A stretch of DNA of 64,000 nucleotides from Iodobacter arcticus. GTDB taxonomy: Bacteria; Pseudomonadota; Gammaproteobacteria; Burkholderiales; Chitinibacteraceae. The notes beneath the pieces are model-generated. The model was not told the origin of the DNA, ran no database searches, and saw only the letters and a list, made by a program, of their open reading frames with translations. This document shows positions 18,343-27,772 of the stretch, piece after piece. The stretch's first letter is position 1. Each line of letters starts with the position of its first letter. The translations under genes and the position numbers were made by a program. The DNA is taken from positions 186,001 to 250,000 of the forward strand of contig NZ_JBHTBQ010000006.1 of the NCBI RefSeq assembly GCF_042664895.1, in the 5' to 3' direction.

Positions 18343-20742
18343 GTGACTCAACAGCTATCTCTTGCACAAATCGACAAAATGCACGCTTACTGGCGTGCGG
18401 CTAATTACCTTTCTGTTGGCCAAATTTATTTGTTAGATAATCCGCTTCTTACCGAGCAACTGAAGTTTGCTCATATCAAGCCACGTTTGTTGGGCCACTG
18501 GGGCACAACGCCCGGTCTGAATTTTATTTATGTACACGCCAATCGCATTATTAAACAACGCAAAAGCCCGATGATTTACATCACTGGTCCTGGCCATGGC
18601 GGCCCAGGTTTGGTGGCAAATACTTATCTAGAAGGCAGCTACGAAGAGTTTTATCCACATATCGACCGCACAGCGGCAGGTATGCAACGCCTGTTTAAGC
18701 AATTCTCCTTCCCACGCGGTATTCCTTCGCACGTAGCCCCAGAAACTCCGGGCTCGATGCACGAAGGCGGCGAGTTGGGTTATTCGCTTTCACACGCCTT
18801 TGGTGCAGCATTTGATAATCCAACTCAAACGGTGATTGCCGTTGTGGGTGATGGCGAAGCTGAAACTGGCCCGCTGGCTGCATCTTGGCACTCTAATAAA
18901 TACCTGCACCCAGTGAATGATGGTTTTGTGCTGCCTATCTTGCATTTGAATGGCTACAAGATTGCTAATCCAACACTGCTGTCCCGTATTAGCCACGAAG
19001 AAATTACCAAGATGTTCGAAGGTTTTGGTTACAAGCCGCACTTTGTTGAGCTGAAAACCGAAACATTCAATGAAAAGAATGAATCATTCACCGAGATCCA
19101 CCAAAAAATGGCGGCGACCATGGATCTGTGTATGGCCGAGCTGGATGCGATTCGTGCTAAAGCACAGGCGGAAATGGATGCTGGTCAGCCCATCGTTCGC
19201 CCACGCTACCCAATGATTGTGATGCGTACGCCTAAAGGCTGGACTGGCCCGAAAGAAATTAAGGGCAAGAAAGTTGAAGATTACTGGCGCAGCCATCAAG
19301 TGCCGTTCTCTGATATCGATGAAGAAAACGTTCACAACTTAGAAAACTGGATGAAGAGCTATCGTCCAGAAGAATTATTTAATACCGATGGTTCGTTCAA
19401 GGCCGAGCTGGCTGAATTAGCACCGGAAGGCGCATTGCGCATGGGTTCTAACCCAGTGGTGCACGGTCAGGAATCAAAAGATCTGCGCATGCCAGATTTC
19501 CGCAAATATGCGGTTACTTTTGACAAGCCAGGTACAGTGAACGCAGAAGCCACTCGCGTGATGGGTAAATTCCTGCGCGATGTGATGGTAGAAAACGAAG
19601 AGCAAAAGAATTTCCGCATCTTTGGGCCGGATGAAACTGCATCTAACCGCTGGAACGATGTGTTTGATGTATCAGGCAAAACTTGGTTTGCTGATTACCT
19701 TGAAGCCGATAAAAACAATGACTTCTTGGCGCAAGATGGCCGCGTGATGGAAATCTTGTCTGAGCACACTTGCCAAGGCTGGCTGGAAGCGTACAACTTG
19801 ACCGGCCGTCACGGCTTCTTTAGCTGCTACGAAGCGTTTATCCACGTGATTGATTCGATGTTTAACCAGCACGCAAAATGGCTGAAAACAACGCGCACCA
19901 TCAACTGGCGTAAACCGTTGCCATCGCTTAATTACCTGCTCACATCGCATGTATGGCGTCAGGATCACAACGGGTTTAGCCATCAAGATCCAGGTTTCCT
20001 TGATCATGTGATCAACAAGCGTGCCGAAGTGATCCGTGTTTACCTGCCTGCAGATGCCAACACCCTGCTCAGCGTCACCGATCATGTATTACGCAGCCGT
20101 CACTATGTAAACGTAGTGGTTGCCGGTAAGCAGCCAGCGTTGCAATACCTGACCATGGATCAAGCCATTACCCATTGCACTAAGGGTCTGGGGATTTGGG
20201 ACTGGGCGTCTAATGATCAAGGCGGCGAACCAGATGTAGTGATAGCTTGCGCGGGTGAAGTACCGACTATGGAAGCCTTGGCTGCAACTGATTTGCTGCG
20301 CCAGCACTTCCCTGATCTGAAAATCCGCTTTGTAAACGTCTGCGATTTGATGACCTTGCAGCCAGAAAAAGAGCACTCACACGGCTTATCAGATCGTGAG
20401 TTTGATTCGCTGTTTACAACTGATAAGCCCGTGATGTTTGCCTTCCACGGCTACCCATGGCTGATTCACCGCCTGACTTACCGTCGCAATGGTCACAGCA
20501 ATATTCATGCACGTGGTTATATCGAAGAAGGCTCGACCTCTACACCGTTTGATATGGTGGTGGTGAACAAGCTAGATCGCTATAACTTAGCTATCGACGT
20601 GATTGATCGTGTGCCATCTTTGCAAAAAATCGGCGCACATGTTCGTCAAAAACTGTCGGATAAATTGGCAGAACACGGCCAATACATCGCAGAACACGGC
20701 GACGATATGCCAGAAGTTAAAAACTGGAAGTGGCCTTATTAA
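18343..20742 (+). CDS. xfp: Xylulose-5-phosphate/fructose-6-phosphate phosphoketolase
   Basis: A thiamine-diphosphate enzyme that cleaves xylulose 5-phosphate (and often fructose 6-phosphate) with phosphate to acetyl phosphate plus an aldose phosphate. The 799-residue length matches the family (about 790-825). Visible signatures include YITGPGHGGPG, FPRGIPSHVAPETPGS, EGGELGYSL and the ThDP motif VGDGEAETGPLA, then IFGPDETASNRW and GRHGFFSCYEAF. The GTG start at 18343 follows AACGAGGTGTTCC. It stands alone between a promoter region and a terminator, with no acetate kinase gene beside it. Confidence 0.96.
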   Translation: MTQQLSLAQIDKMHAYWRAANYLSVGQIYLLDNPLLTEQLKFAHIKPRLLGHWGTTPGLNFIYVHANRIIKQRKSPMIYITGPGHGGPGLVANTYLEGSYEEFYPHIDRTAAGMQRLFKQFSFPRGIPSHVAPETPGSMHEGGELGYSLSHAFGAAFDNPTQTVIAVVGDGEAETGPLAASWHSNKYLHPVNDGFVLPILHLNGYKIANPTLLSRISHEEITKMFEGFGYKPHFVELKTETFNEKNESFTEIHQKMAATMDLCMAELDAIRAKAQAEMDAGQPIVRPRYPMIVMRTPKGWTGPKEIKGKKVEDYWRSHQVPFSDIDEENVHNLENWMKSYRPEELFNTDGSFKAELAELAPEGALRMGSNPVVHGQESKDLRMPDFRKYAVTFDKPGTVNAEATRVMGKFLRDVMVENEEQKNFRIFGPDETASNRWNDVFDVSGKTWFADYLEADKNNDFLAQDGRVMEILSEHTCQGWLEAYNLTGRHGFFSCYEAFIHVIDSMFNQHAKWLKTTRTINWRKPLPSLNYLLTSHVWRQDHNGFSHQDPGFLDHVINKRAEVIRVYLPADANTLLSVTDHVLRSRHYVNVVVAGKQPALQYLTMDQAITHCTKGLGIWDWASNDQGGEPDVVIACAGEVPTMEALAATDLLRQHFPDLKIRFVNVCDLMTLQPEKEHSHGLSDREFDSLFTTDKPVMFAFHGYPWLIHRLTYRRNGHSNIHARGYIEEGSTSTPFDMVVVNKLDRYNLAIDVIDRVPSLQKIGAHVRQKLSDKLAEHGQYIAEHGDDMPEVKNWKWPY

Positions 20743-20771
20743 TTAGCGGTGTTTAGCTGATTAAAACCCAC

Positions 20772-20806
20772 AAAAACCGCTCCTCTGATGGGGGAGCGGT
20801 TTTTTT
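20772..20806 (+). terminator. Terminator after phosphoketolase
   Basis: ACCGCTCC and GGAGCGGT form the stem, flanked by AAAAA and TTTTTTT. Confidence 0.9.
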
Positions 20807-20823
20807 ATGGGTGGGATCTTTTG

Positions 20824-20845
20824 TAGGGCGGGTGAAACCCGCCGT
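20824..20845. repeat. GTAGGGCGGGTG palindromic repeat, partial copy
   Basis: GTAGGGCGGGTGAAACCCGCC is a partial member of a repeat also found near 24965, 26360, 28222, 30992 and 42001. Confidence 0.7.
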
Positions 20846-20862
20846 TTTTGTTCACAAAAGTT

Positions 20863-21099
20863 TAAAAGATCTTTTTAGTGCCTTCGGCACGTTGATTTTG
20901 GTGCGGCATCCCCGCGGGGACTCACTTTCTTGAACGGCCAAGAAAGTAAGCAAAGAAGGCCGCCCCGACCAGCACGAAAGCCCCTCACTGCGGATAATCG
21001 GCTCGGCGACAAAGGCTAACCCCTTTGCCGAAACCCCGATCCGCTTATTCCTCGTTTCGGCGTGCTTCAAGGGGATTTTTAAGCCCCGTGCCGAGAGCG
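20863..21099 (+). repeat. Long dispersed repeat, copy A (inverted relative to copy B)
   Basis: About 235 bp running from CTTTTTAGTGCCTTCGGCAC to AAGCCCCGTGCCGAGAGCG recurs in opposite orientation at 41676-41940. Conserved blocks include AAGAAGGCCGCCCC, CCCCTCACTGCGGATAATCG and GCTTATTCCTCG. A 72-codon minus-strand frame inside it looks spurious. No transposase is present. The rest of 20807-21349 holds nothing else recognisable. Confidence 0.85.
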
Positions 21100-21349
21100 T
21101 GGTTATTACGTTTTTTGCTGTTTGTTATCGAAAGACCAAATTGTCTAGTGCACATGGGGTTTCACCCGTCCTATGAGTCGTTATTTTTACTAACGTGCAG
21201 CAGATGCTATGACAAATACCCAGCCTAATGTGTATAGGTAAAAAAACTAGCCCTCCTTCCCTACACATATTCCCCAACGTTTTTTTATGTGCACATGCAA
21301 CAAAGTGGGCTTGGGGCCTTACAATGAGGGGTAAACAAGGGAGAAAGCT

Positions 21350-22150
21350 GTGAGCGATTTTGAGCGTTTATCTGATCTGGTGGCTTTGGCTAGGCGCGTG
21401 GCGGCTGATGAAATCATGCCGCGTTTTCAGCAGGTGGCGTCGAGCCGTAAACAAGATGGCAGTCTCTTTACCGAGGCGGATATGGCGTCGCAAGCAGCTT
21501 TGCAGCGTGAGCTCCCTAAAATTATAAATTGCCCTGTGCTGGGCGAGGAAATGAGCGTTGCCGAGCAAAAGGCGCTGTGGGAAAACCATGCGGATGGGCT
21601 GTGGATAGTGGACCCGATTGATGGCACAACTAATTTTGTACATGGTTTGCCGCATTTTTCGGTATCGATTGCGCTCTTTCGCCAAGGCCGGCCTGTGTTG
21701 GGCGTGGTGTATGTACCCGCTTTGGATGAGTGTTTTTCCGCTGCGGCAGGTTATGGCGCGTGGATGAATGAGCGCTCTTTGCCGCTACGCACCGAGATAC
21801 CTAAGTCTTTGTGTGAGGCGGTGGCGGCGGTGGAGCCTAAGTATTTAGGCGGGCGCTTGCCAGCGCGGGTGGTGAGCGTGGCCCCTTTCAGCAGCTTGCG
21901 CAATTATGGATCGTCGACTATCGATTGGTGCTGGCTGGCAGCAGGGCGTACCGATTTAATGCTGCATGGCTCGCAAAAATTATGGGATTACGCGGCAGGG
22001 GTTTTGATTTTATTAGAATCCGGAGGGCAAATTGCCAGTATCCACCATGACAATTATTGGCAGGATCATATCTGGCAAAGATCAGTGGTAGCCGCACGCT
22101 GCCCATCCTTATTTAAGCCATGGTTGGAATGGGTTAAAAATAATCGCTGA
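21350..22150 (+). CDS. Inositol monophosphatase family protein
   Basis: The 266-residue protein carries the Mg2+-dependent IMPase/FBPase-like signatures: GEEMS (metal-binding Glu), WIVDPIDGTTNFVHG (motif 1) and WDYAAGVLILLESGG (motif 2), with SSTIDWCWLAAGRTD between. Members dephosphorylate inositol phosphates, CysQ-type nucleotides or other sugar phosphates; the substrate is not decided here. The GTG at 21350 follows AAGGGAGAAAGCT. The gene appears monocistronic with its own terminator. Confidence 0.92.
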   Translation: MSDFERLSDLVALARRVAADEIMPRFQQVASSRKQDGSLFTEADMASQAALQRELPKIINCPVLGEEMSVAEQKALWENHADGLWIVDPIDGTTNFVHGLPHFSVSIALFRQGRPVLGVVYVPALDECFSAAAGYGAWMNERSLPLRTEIPKSLCEAVAAVEPKYLGGRLPARVVSVAPFSSLRNYGSSTIDWCWLAAGRTDLMLHGSQKLWDYAAGVLILLESGGQIASIHHDNYWQDHIWQRSVVAARCPSLFKPWLEWVKNNR

Positions 22151-22248
22151 GCTACTTTTAATGAAATAAATAGATTCAGATTTCCCCTATTTAAAATGTC
22201 AGGCTTTGCTTGATTTTGTTTAAAAAAAGTGGCCATATTTAATCGGCG

Positions 22249-22284
22249 AAAAAAGGCACATACCCTATGGGTTGTGCCTTTTTT
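22249..22284 (+). terminator. Terminator after IMPase-family gene
   Basis: AAAAAAGGCACA and TGTGCCTTTTTT form the stem, with an imperfect inner TACCC/GGGT extension. Confidence 0.85.
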
Positions 22285-22618
22285 GATTTCTCTCAAATAA
22301 AACAGTAAATGCTATTGCTTACAATGTATGAAAAAATAAAACAAAGAAAATTGATTTTTTCTGATAATTGGCAGAGAAATTTAGCTTTTTTTACTTAAAA
22401 AGCATTAATATGTGCAGCTTTTTTTGAAAAATGACTACTTTACTTACATAGGCTGATTTGCTAAACATTCATTCTTTTTTGGGTGGTCGACGTATAAGTG
22501 AAACACCTTATTTCTTCAAATATTGCCAAGCCTATATTGCAGGCAGAGTGAAAACCCGTAAAAAACAAGCCGCAGCGCACGCTAAATAAAGCGGTATGTG
22601 AAATTTCAGGAGACGAAG
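22285..22618. other. AT-rich leader of the nucleoside-salvage genes
   Basis: About 330 bp of AT-rich DNA precede the CNT transporter gene and should contain its promoter. No clear CRP, CytR or DeoR operator, and no RNA gene, could be recognised by eye. Confidence 0.5.
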
Positions 22619-23896
22619 ATGTTAGAAGTTGGACGCAGCCTAATCGGTATCGCTGTTCTATTATTGATTGCTTTTGCACTTTCAATGAATAGAAAAGCAA
22701 TTAAACCCCGCGTTATTATCGCCGCATTATTAACACAGATTTCAATTGGTGCAATTGTACTTTTTATCCCGCTTGGTAAAGATATTTTACTCAATGTGGC
22801 TAATGCCGTGAATCATGTATTGGAATACGGCAATCATGGTATCGCCTTTTTATTCGGCGGTTTAGTCGATAAAAAAATGTTTGAGGTCTTTGGCAACGGC
22901 GGGTTTGTATTTGCATTCCGTGTATTGCCGATGATTATTTTTATGACTTCATTTATTTCAGTGCTTTACTACCTCGGTGTAATGCGCTGGATTGTGACCA
23001 TTTTAGGCACGATCTTTCAAAAGCTGTTGGGCGTGAGCAAGCTGGAATCTTTTTCAGCGGTAACGACTATTTTCTTGGGTCAAAGCGAAATGCCTGCGGT
23101 GGTTAAGCCGTTTATGAAAACCATGAGCGGCCCGGAGCTGTTTGCGGTGATGTCGAGTGGTATGGCTGCGATTGCTGGCTCGGTATTGGCGGGTTATGCA
23201 GGCCTTGGCGTGCGTATGGAATACCTGATTGCCGCTTCATTTATGGCAATTCCAGGTGGTTTGTTATTTGCCAAAATCATTTGTCCAAGCACCGAAGAAA
23301 GCACAGTAGAAATTAAAGACCTGACTTTTGACGACGAGCGCCCGGCTAATCTGATCGAAGCGGGTGCCGCAGGTGCCTCGGTGGGTTTGAAAATTGCACT
23401 GAATGTAGGCGCGATGTTGCTGGCGTTTATTGGCTTGATTGCGCTGGTCAATGGCTTGGTTGCAGGTGTTGGCGGTTTGTTTGGCCATCCTGAATACAAT
23501 CTGGAATTGATTCTGGGTTATGTGTTCTCGCCATTGGCTTACTTAATTGGTGTGCCTTGGGAACATGCGGCGCTGGCGGGTAACTTCCTTGGCCAAAAAA
23601 TGATCTTGAACGAGTTTGTGGCCTTTGTTGGTTTGGCTCCTTACCTTAAAGACGCGGCATCGGTAACGGCTGCTGGCTTGCAAGTATTGGATGCTAAAAC
23701 ACTGGCGATTCTGTCTTTTGCGCTGTGTGGCTTTGCCAATTTCTCGTCGATTGCTATTTTGGCCGGTGGTTTTGGCTCGGTAGCGCCAGAGCGCCGTTCC
23801 GAAGTAAGCCGTTATGGCTTGCGCGTGGTGGCTGCTGCAACGCTGTCTAATTTGATGAGTGCAACGATTGCTGGTTTGTTTATTAGCATGGCTTAA
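22619..23896 (+). CDS. nupC: Concentrative nucleoside transporter (NupC/CNT family)
   Basis: The 425-residue inner-membrane protein belongs to the CNT family that imports nucleosides with H+ or Na+. Signatures include GNGGFVFAFRVLPMIIFMTS, FLGQSEMPAVVKPFM (the substrate-binding G-x-S-E-x-P loop), MAAIAGSVLAGYAGLG and FALCGFANFSSIAI. The ATG at 22619 follows CAGGAGACGAAG; a GTG at 22598 in frame has no such site. It is the first gene of a consecutive nucleoside catabolic set with deoC, deoA, deoB, cdd and udp. The exact nucleoside preference (NupC versus NupX type) is open. Confidence 0.93.
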   Translation: MLEVGRSLIGIAVLLLIAFALSMNRKAIKPRVIIAALLTQISIGAIVLFIPLGKDILLNVANAVNHVLEYGNHGIAFLFGGLVDKKMFEVFGNGGFVFAFRVLPMIIFMTSFISVLYYLGVMRWIVTILGTIFQKLLGVSKLESFSAVTTIFLGQSEMPAVVKPFMKTMSGPELFAVMSSGMAAIAGSVLAGYAGLGVRMEYLIAASFMAIPGGLLFAKIICPSTEESTVEIKDLTFDDERPANLIEAGAAGASVGLKIALNVGAMLLAFIGLIALVNGLVAGVGGLFGHPEYNLELILGYVFSPLAYLIGVPWEHAALAGNFLGQKMILNEFVAFVGLAPYLKDAASVTAAGLQVLDAKTLAILSFALCGFANFSSIAILAGGFGSVAPERRSEVSRYGLRVVAAATLSNLMSATIAGLFISMA

Positions 23897-23908
23897 GGTT
23901 TTAAAGCA

Positions 23909-23953
23909 GGCTCTGTTGATTTGTTCCCTTGTGAAATACAAGTCAACAGAGCC
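23909..23953. terminator. Hairpin after nupC
   Basis: GGCTCTGTTGATTTG and CAAGTCAACAGAGCC pair with one mismatch. No T-run follows, so it could attenuate or stabilise the nupC message rather than end it. Confidence 0.5.
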
Positions 23954-23971
23954 TAGTGGCTAGTTGGGTAG

Positions 23972-24024
23972 GTTGGGTTAGCTTGTTTGTTGGCCGTATT
24001 TGCCAATAAACAAGCGTAACCCAA
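23972..24024. repeat. Long palindrome with GTTGGGTTA arms
   Basis: GTTGGGTTAGCTTGTTT..TTGGC and GCCAA..AAACAAGCGTAACCCAAC form a stem of about 20 bp. It is related to the shorter copy at 968-1000. Confidence 0.7.
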
Positions 24025-24087
24025 CATGCTCAGATCAAGCTTCATCTTTGAGGCGAACCGCTCAAATATTTTGTAAAAGGAAAAATC

Positions 24088-24864
24088 ATGACGACCCAAA
24101 ATCAACTCTGTGCCGCAGCCCTGCGTGGTTTGCATTTAATGGATTTAACCGCGCTGAACGATTCTGACACCGTGGCATCCATCGAAGCTTTGGCGGCTTC
24201 AGCTAAAACTCCTGTGGGCAATCCTGCTGCGCTTTGTGTTTACGCACAGTTTGTACCCACTGCAAAAGCGGCGCTGGCGGCTCACGGTTTAAATATTCCG
24301 GTGGCCACCGTGACTAATTTTCCTAAGGGCGAGCCAACACCGGCTGAGGCTGCAGCTGAAACAGCTGCCGCCATTGCCAATGGCGCAGATGAAGTGGATG
24401 TGGTGTTTCCATGGCGCGCGCTGATGGCGGGGGACGAGCAAGTTGGCTTTGATGTAGTGGCACAAAGCCGCGCTGCAGTGGGCAACAAAATTTTGAAAGT
24501 GATTATCGAAAGCGGCGAGTTAAAAACACCCGCGCTGATTCGTAAAGCCAGTGAAATTTCAATTGCTGCAGGCGCGCATTTTATTAAGACCTCTACCGGT
24601 AAAGTGCCGGTTAATGCGACGCAAGAAGCCGCTGAAATCATGATTCAGGCGATTAAAGACAGCGGCAAAGCGGTTGGCTTTAAGGCTGCAGGCGGCGTGC
24701 GTACTGCACAAGATGCGCTGGAATACCTCGCAATTGCTGATCGCATCATGGGGCCAGATTGGGCGCAAGCAGCGACTTTCCGCTTTGGCGCATCCAGCCT
24801 GATGGGCAGCTTGCTCACCACCTTGGGCCACGATGCAGGCGCAACGGCTAAATCGGCGTATTGA
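24088..24864 (+). CDS. deoC: Deoxyribose-phosphate aldolase
   Basis: Cleaves 2-deoxyribose 5-phosphate to glyceraldehyde 3-phosphate and acetaldehyde, the last step of deoxynucleoside catabolism. At 258 residues it is almost the length of the E. coli enzyme and shares DEVDVVFPWRALMAG, the Schiff-base lysine region FIKTSTGKVPVNAT and the proton-relay lysine in VGFKAAGGVRTA. The ATG at 24088 follows AAAAGGAAAAATC. It lies 191 bp after nupC, with a hairpin and a palindrome in the gap, and is followed by deoA. Confidence 0.97.
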   Translation: MTTQNQLCAAALRGLHLMDLTALNDSDTVASIEALAASAKTPVGNPAALCVYAQFVPTAKAALAAHGLNIPVATVTNFPKGEPTPAEAAAETAAAIANGADEVDVVFPWRALMAGDEQVGFDVVAQSRAAVGNKILKVIIESGELKTPALIRKASEISIAAGAHFIKTSTGKVPVNATQEAAEIMIQAIKDSGKAVGFKAAGGVRTAQDALEYLAIADRIMGPDWAQAATFRFGASSLMGSLLTTLGHDAGATAKSAY

Positions 24865-24892
24865 TTAAGCAGAGCCAATTCTTGAACCACAG

Positions 24893-24958
24893 AGAACACT
24901 GAGAGCACAGAGTTTCACAGAGGAAGCCAACGATAGAATGTTTTTCTCTGTGGTTTAA
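24893..24958. repeat. CACAGAG-type inverted repeat
   Basis: AACCACAGAGAA at the left and TTCTCTGTGGTT at the right enclose further ACAGAG/CACAGAG words. The same vocabulary occurs near 28345-28405 and 35420-35520. Confidence 0.65.
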
Positions 24959-24964
24959 GTTTTT

Positions 24965-25004
24965 GTAGGGCGGGTGAAACCCGCCCTACGATGATTCAAT
25001 GCTT
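24965..25004. repeat. GTAGGGCGGGTG palindromic repeat with GATGATTCAATGCTTG tail
   Basis: GTAGGGCGGGTGAAACCCGCCCTAC is nearly a perfect palindrome, followed by GATGATTCAATGCTTG. The same tail follows the copy near 30992, showing that the repeat unit is longer than the palindrome. Confidence 0.8.
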
Positions 25005-25038
25005 GTGATGGCATGTGCTTTGTTTCAAAGAGGTTTAT

Positions 25039-26346
25039 ATGTTTTTGCCCCAGGAAATCATCCGTAAAAAGCGCAATGGCGATGTTTTAAGTGGTGATGA
25101 GATTCGTTTTTTTGTGTCCGGCATTAGCGATCAGAGCATTTCTGAAGGGCAGATCGCCGCCCTTGCAATGGCGGTTTACTTTAAAGGCATGACGCTTGCC
25201 GAGCGCGTGGCGCTGACTTTGGCAATGCGTGATTCGGGTCAGGTTTTGGATTGGCGCAGCTTGGATTTATCTGGTCCGGTGCTGGATAAACATTCAACTG
25301 GCGGTGTGGGCGATTTAGTCTCGCTGCTGCTGGGGCCAATGATTGCGGCTTGTGGCGGCTTTGTGCCGATGATTTCTGGCCGTGGCTTGGGCCATACCGG
25401 TGGCACGCTGGATAAATTTGATGCCATTCCCGGCTACAACACCGAGCCAAGTACCGAGCTATTTCGCAAAACGGTGCGTGAAGTGGGCGTTGCCATTATT
25501 GGCCAGACCGGTGATTTAGCCCCTGCGGATAAACGCCTCTATGCGATTCGCGATGTGACCGCCACGGTGGAATCGGTGGCCATGATTACCGGCTCGATTT
25601 TGTCGAAAAAATTATCGGCAGGGTTGGATGCGCTGGTGATGGATGTCAAAGTAGGCAGCGGTGCATTTATGCCTAATCTGGCCGCATCGCGTGAGCTGGC
25701 GACCAGTATTGTAGAAGTTGGCAATGGCGCAGGCCTGCCCACTGCAGCGCTGCTCACCGATATGAACGAGCCACTCGCCCCATGTGCGGGCAATGCTATC
25801 GAAGTGCGTTGTGCGCTGGATTATCTAAGCGGCAAACATCGCCCAGCGCGTTTGCATCAGGTGACGATGGCGCTGTGTAGCGAAATGCTGGTGCTGGGTA
25901 AATTGGCGGCGAATGTGGCCGAGGCAGAAAGCAAGCTAATGGCTGCCCTTAATAGCGGCCGTGCAGCGGAAATCTTTGGCCGTATGATCGCCAGCCTTGG
26001 CGGGCCGGCAGATTTTGTTGAAAAGCCAGATGAATATTTGCCACAGGCTGCGCTACAAATTGCAGTGCCAGCGGCACAGAATGGTTTTATTGTGGCTATA
26101 GATACCCGTGCGCTAGGGATGGCTGTAGTTAGCCTAGGCGGTGGCCGTCGTAAGCCGGGTGAGCTACTTGATTACGCAGTAGGGATGACGCAAATTGCAG
26201 GTTTAGGCCAAGAAGTGAGAGCTGGCGAGCCATTGGCGATTGTGCATGCACAAAGCGCGCAGGCGGCCGAGCTGGCGGTACAAGAAATACAGGCTGCGTT
26301 TACATACGGCTTAGTTGCCGTTGCCAGCAATCCGATTATTTATTAA
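25039..26346 (+). CDS. deoA: Thymidine phosphorylase
   Basis: Phosphorolyses thymidine (and deoxyuridine) to the base and deoxyribose 1-phosphate. The 435-residue protein starts MFLPQEIIRKKRNGDVLSG like the E. coli enzyme, which is why the ATG at 25039 (after AAAGAGGTTTAT) is preferred over the in-frame ATG at 25015. It carries the family 3 signature region LDKHSTGGVGDLVSLLLGP, GRGLGHTGGTLDKFDAIPG and VMDVKVGSGAFM. A C-terminal PYNP domain is present. The deoB gene follows after 45 bp, so they are most likely co-transcribed. Confidence 0.97.
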   Translation: MFLPQEIIRKKRNGDVLSGDEIRFFVSGISDQSISEGQIAALAMAVYFKGMTLAERVALTLAMRDSGQVLDWRSLDLSGPVLDKHSTGGVGDLVSLLLGPMIAACGGFVPMISGRGLGHTGGTLDKFDAIPGYNTEPSTELFRKTVREVGVAIIGQTGDLAPADKRLYAIRDVTATVESVAMITGSILSKKLSAGLDALVMDVKVGSGAFMPNLAASRELATSIVEVGNGAGLPTAALLTDMNEPLAPCAGNAIEVRCALDYLSGKHRPARLHQVTMALCSEMLVLGKLAANVAEAESKLMAALNSGRAAEIFGRMIASLGGPADFVEKPDEYLPQAALQIAVPAAQNGFIVAIDTRALGMAVVSLGGGRRKPGELLDYAVGMTQIAGLGQEVRAGEPLAIVHAQSAQAAELAVQEIQAAFTYGLVAVASNPIIY

Positions 26347-26359
26347 TAGTATTAATTTT

Positions 26360-26382
26360 GGCGGGTAAACACCCGCCCTAAG
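26360..26382. repeat. GGCGGGT palindrome directly before the deoB ribosome site
   Basis: GGCGGGTAAACACCCGCCCTA ends immediately before the AAGGAG of deoB, so its hairpin could influence initiation of deoB. It is a shortened member of the GTAGGGCGGGTG family. Confidence 0.65.
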
Positions 26383-26391
26383 GAGTCACCC

Positions 26392-27606
26392 ATGCGTGCC
26401 ATCTTCCTGATTATGGATTCACTCGGTGTAGGCGCTGCGCCTGATGCAGACAAGTTTGGTGATGTAGGCTCCAATACACTTGGCCATATTGCAGAGCGTT
26501 GTTTCAATGGCGAGGCTGATATCGAGCGCAGCGGCCCGCTGAAAATTCCTCATCTTGAAGCGTTGGGAATGGGTTTGGCTTGTGGCTTAGCCAGCGGCAA
26601 AGTGCCAGCAGGCCTATCCGCCACGATCAAGCCGACTGCCGCTTATGGCGCAGCTTTTGAGATTTCGTCCGGCAAAGACACGCCATCGGGTCACTGGGAA
26701 TTAGCCGGTGTGCCGGTGTTGTTTGACTGGGGCTATTTCACCAAAAAAACCGACACTTTCCCGCCAGAGCTGCTGGAAACCTTGGTAAGGCGTGCAGGCC
26801 TGCCCGGCTATCTGGGTAATTGCCACGCTTCTGGCACCGATATCATTGCCAAGCTGGGTGATGAGCATCGCGCTACTGGCAAGCCAATCTTTTATACCTC
26901 GGCCGATTCGGTATTCCAGATTGCTGCACACGAAGAAAGCTTTGGCTTAGAAAAACTCTACGAGCTATGCCAGATCGCCCATGAAGAAATGCTGCAATAC
27001 AATATTTGCCGCGTGATTGCTCGCCCATTTGATGGCGAAACACCAGCAACTTATGCCCGCACCGGTAATCGCCATGATTATGCTGTTGCGCCCCCAGCTA
27101 AAACGGTTCTAGAAAAGCTGACTGATGCAGGCGGCACGGTGGTTTCTATCGGCAAAATTGCGGACATTTACGCGCATTGCGGCATTACCAAGGGCATTAA
27201 AGCCAGCGGCTTAACCGCGCTATGGGATGCCACGCTAAAAGCCACGCTCGACGCGCCTGACAACAGTATTGTGATGACCAATTTTGTTGATTTCGATGAG
27301 AAATTTGGCCACCGCCGCGATGTAGCGGGTTATGCCCGTGGCTTGGAATTATTCGATAAGCGCCTGCCAGAAATGCTGGCCCTGCTTAAAGACGACGATA
27401 TTCTGATTATCTCGGCCGATCACGGCTGCGATCCAACTTGGCCGGGCACTGAGCACACTCGTGAGCATGTGCCGGTGTTGGTCTACGGCAAGTGCGTTCC
27501 GGCTGGCAGCATTGGCATTCGCGAGTCTTTCGCAGACGTGGGTCAGAGCTTGGCTAACTGGTTCAATCTGTCGTCCTTTCCTGTTGGGAAAGCGTTTTTA
27601 GACTAA
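26392..27606 (+). CDS. deoB: Phosphopentomutase
   Basis: Interconverts (deoxy)ribose 1- and 5-phosphate, linking the nucleoside phosphorylases to deoC. The 404-residue protein is an alkaline-phosphatase-superfamily metalloenzyme: MRAIFLIMDSLGVGAAPDAD at the N-terminus contributes the first metal Asp, GKDTPSGHWE carries the phosphorylated Thr region, and ISADHGCDPTWPGTEHTREH holds the metal ligands. The ATG at 26392 follows TAAGGAGTCACC. It lies between deoA and cdd. Confidence 0.97.
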   Translation: MRAIFLIMDSLGVGAAPDADKFGDVGSNTLGHIAERCFNGEADIERSGPLKIPHLEALGMGLACGLASGKVPAGLSATIKPTAAYGAAFEISSGKDTPSGHWELAGVPVLFDWGYFTKKTDTFPPELLETLVRRAGLPGYLGNCHASGTDIIAKLGDEHRATGKPIFYTSADSVFQIAAHEESFGLEKLYELCQIAHEEMLQYNICRVIARPFDGETPATYARTGNRHDYAVAPPAKTVLEKLTDAGGTVVSIGKIADIYAHCGITKGIKASGLTALWDATLKATLDAPDNSIVMTNFVDFDEKFGHRRDVAGYARGLELFDKRLPEMLALLKDDDILIISADHGCDPTWPGTEHTREHVPVLVYGKCVPAGSIGIRESFADVGQSLANWFNLSSFPVGKAFLD

Positions 27607-27772
27607 GCCGTTTTAAAAAACGTAAGTACTTAAGTAAAAAATTTCCAGCAAGGCATGCCGACAAAGACAGTGCAGTTTGTACGGCTAGGAGGCATAACGA
27701 TGCTGGGGGATTTTTACGAAAGCACTGAATGAACCAACTGTACTCATTTATATATATGTCTTGGAGTAAGTC

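Noticed and set aside
20852..21070. 72-codon minus-strand frame inside dispersed repeat copy A
   Set aside because: It lies wholly in a repeated noncoding element, is Ser/Arg/Lys-rich without a fold pattern, and copy B carries an insertion that would break it.
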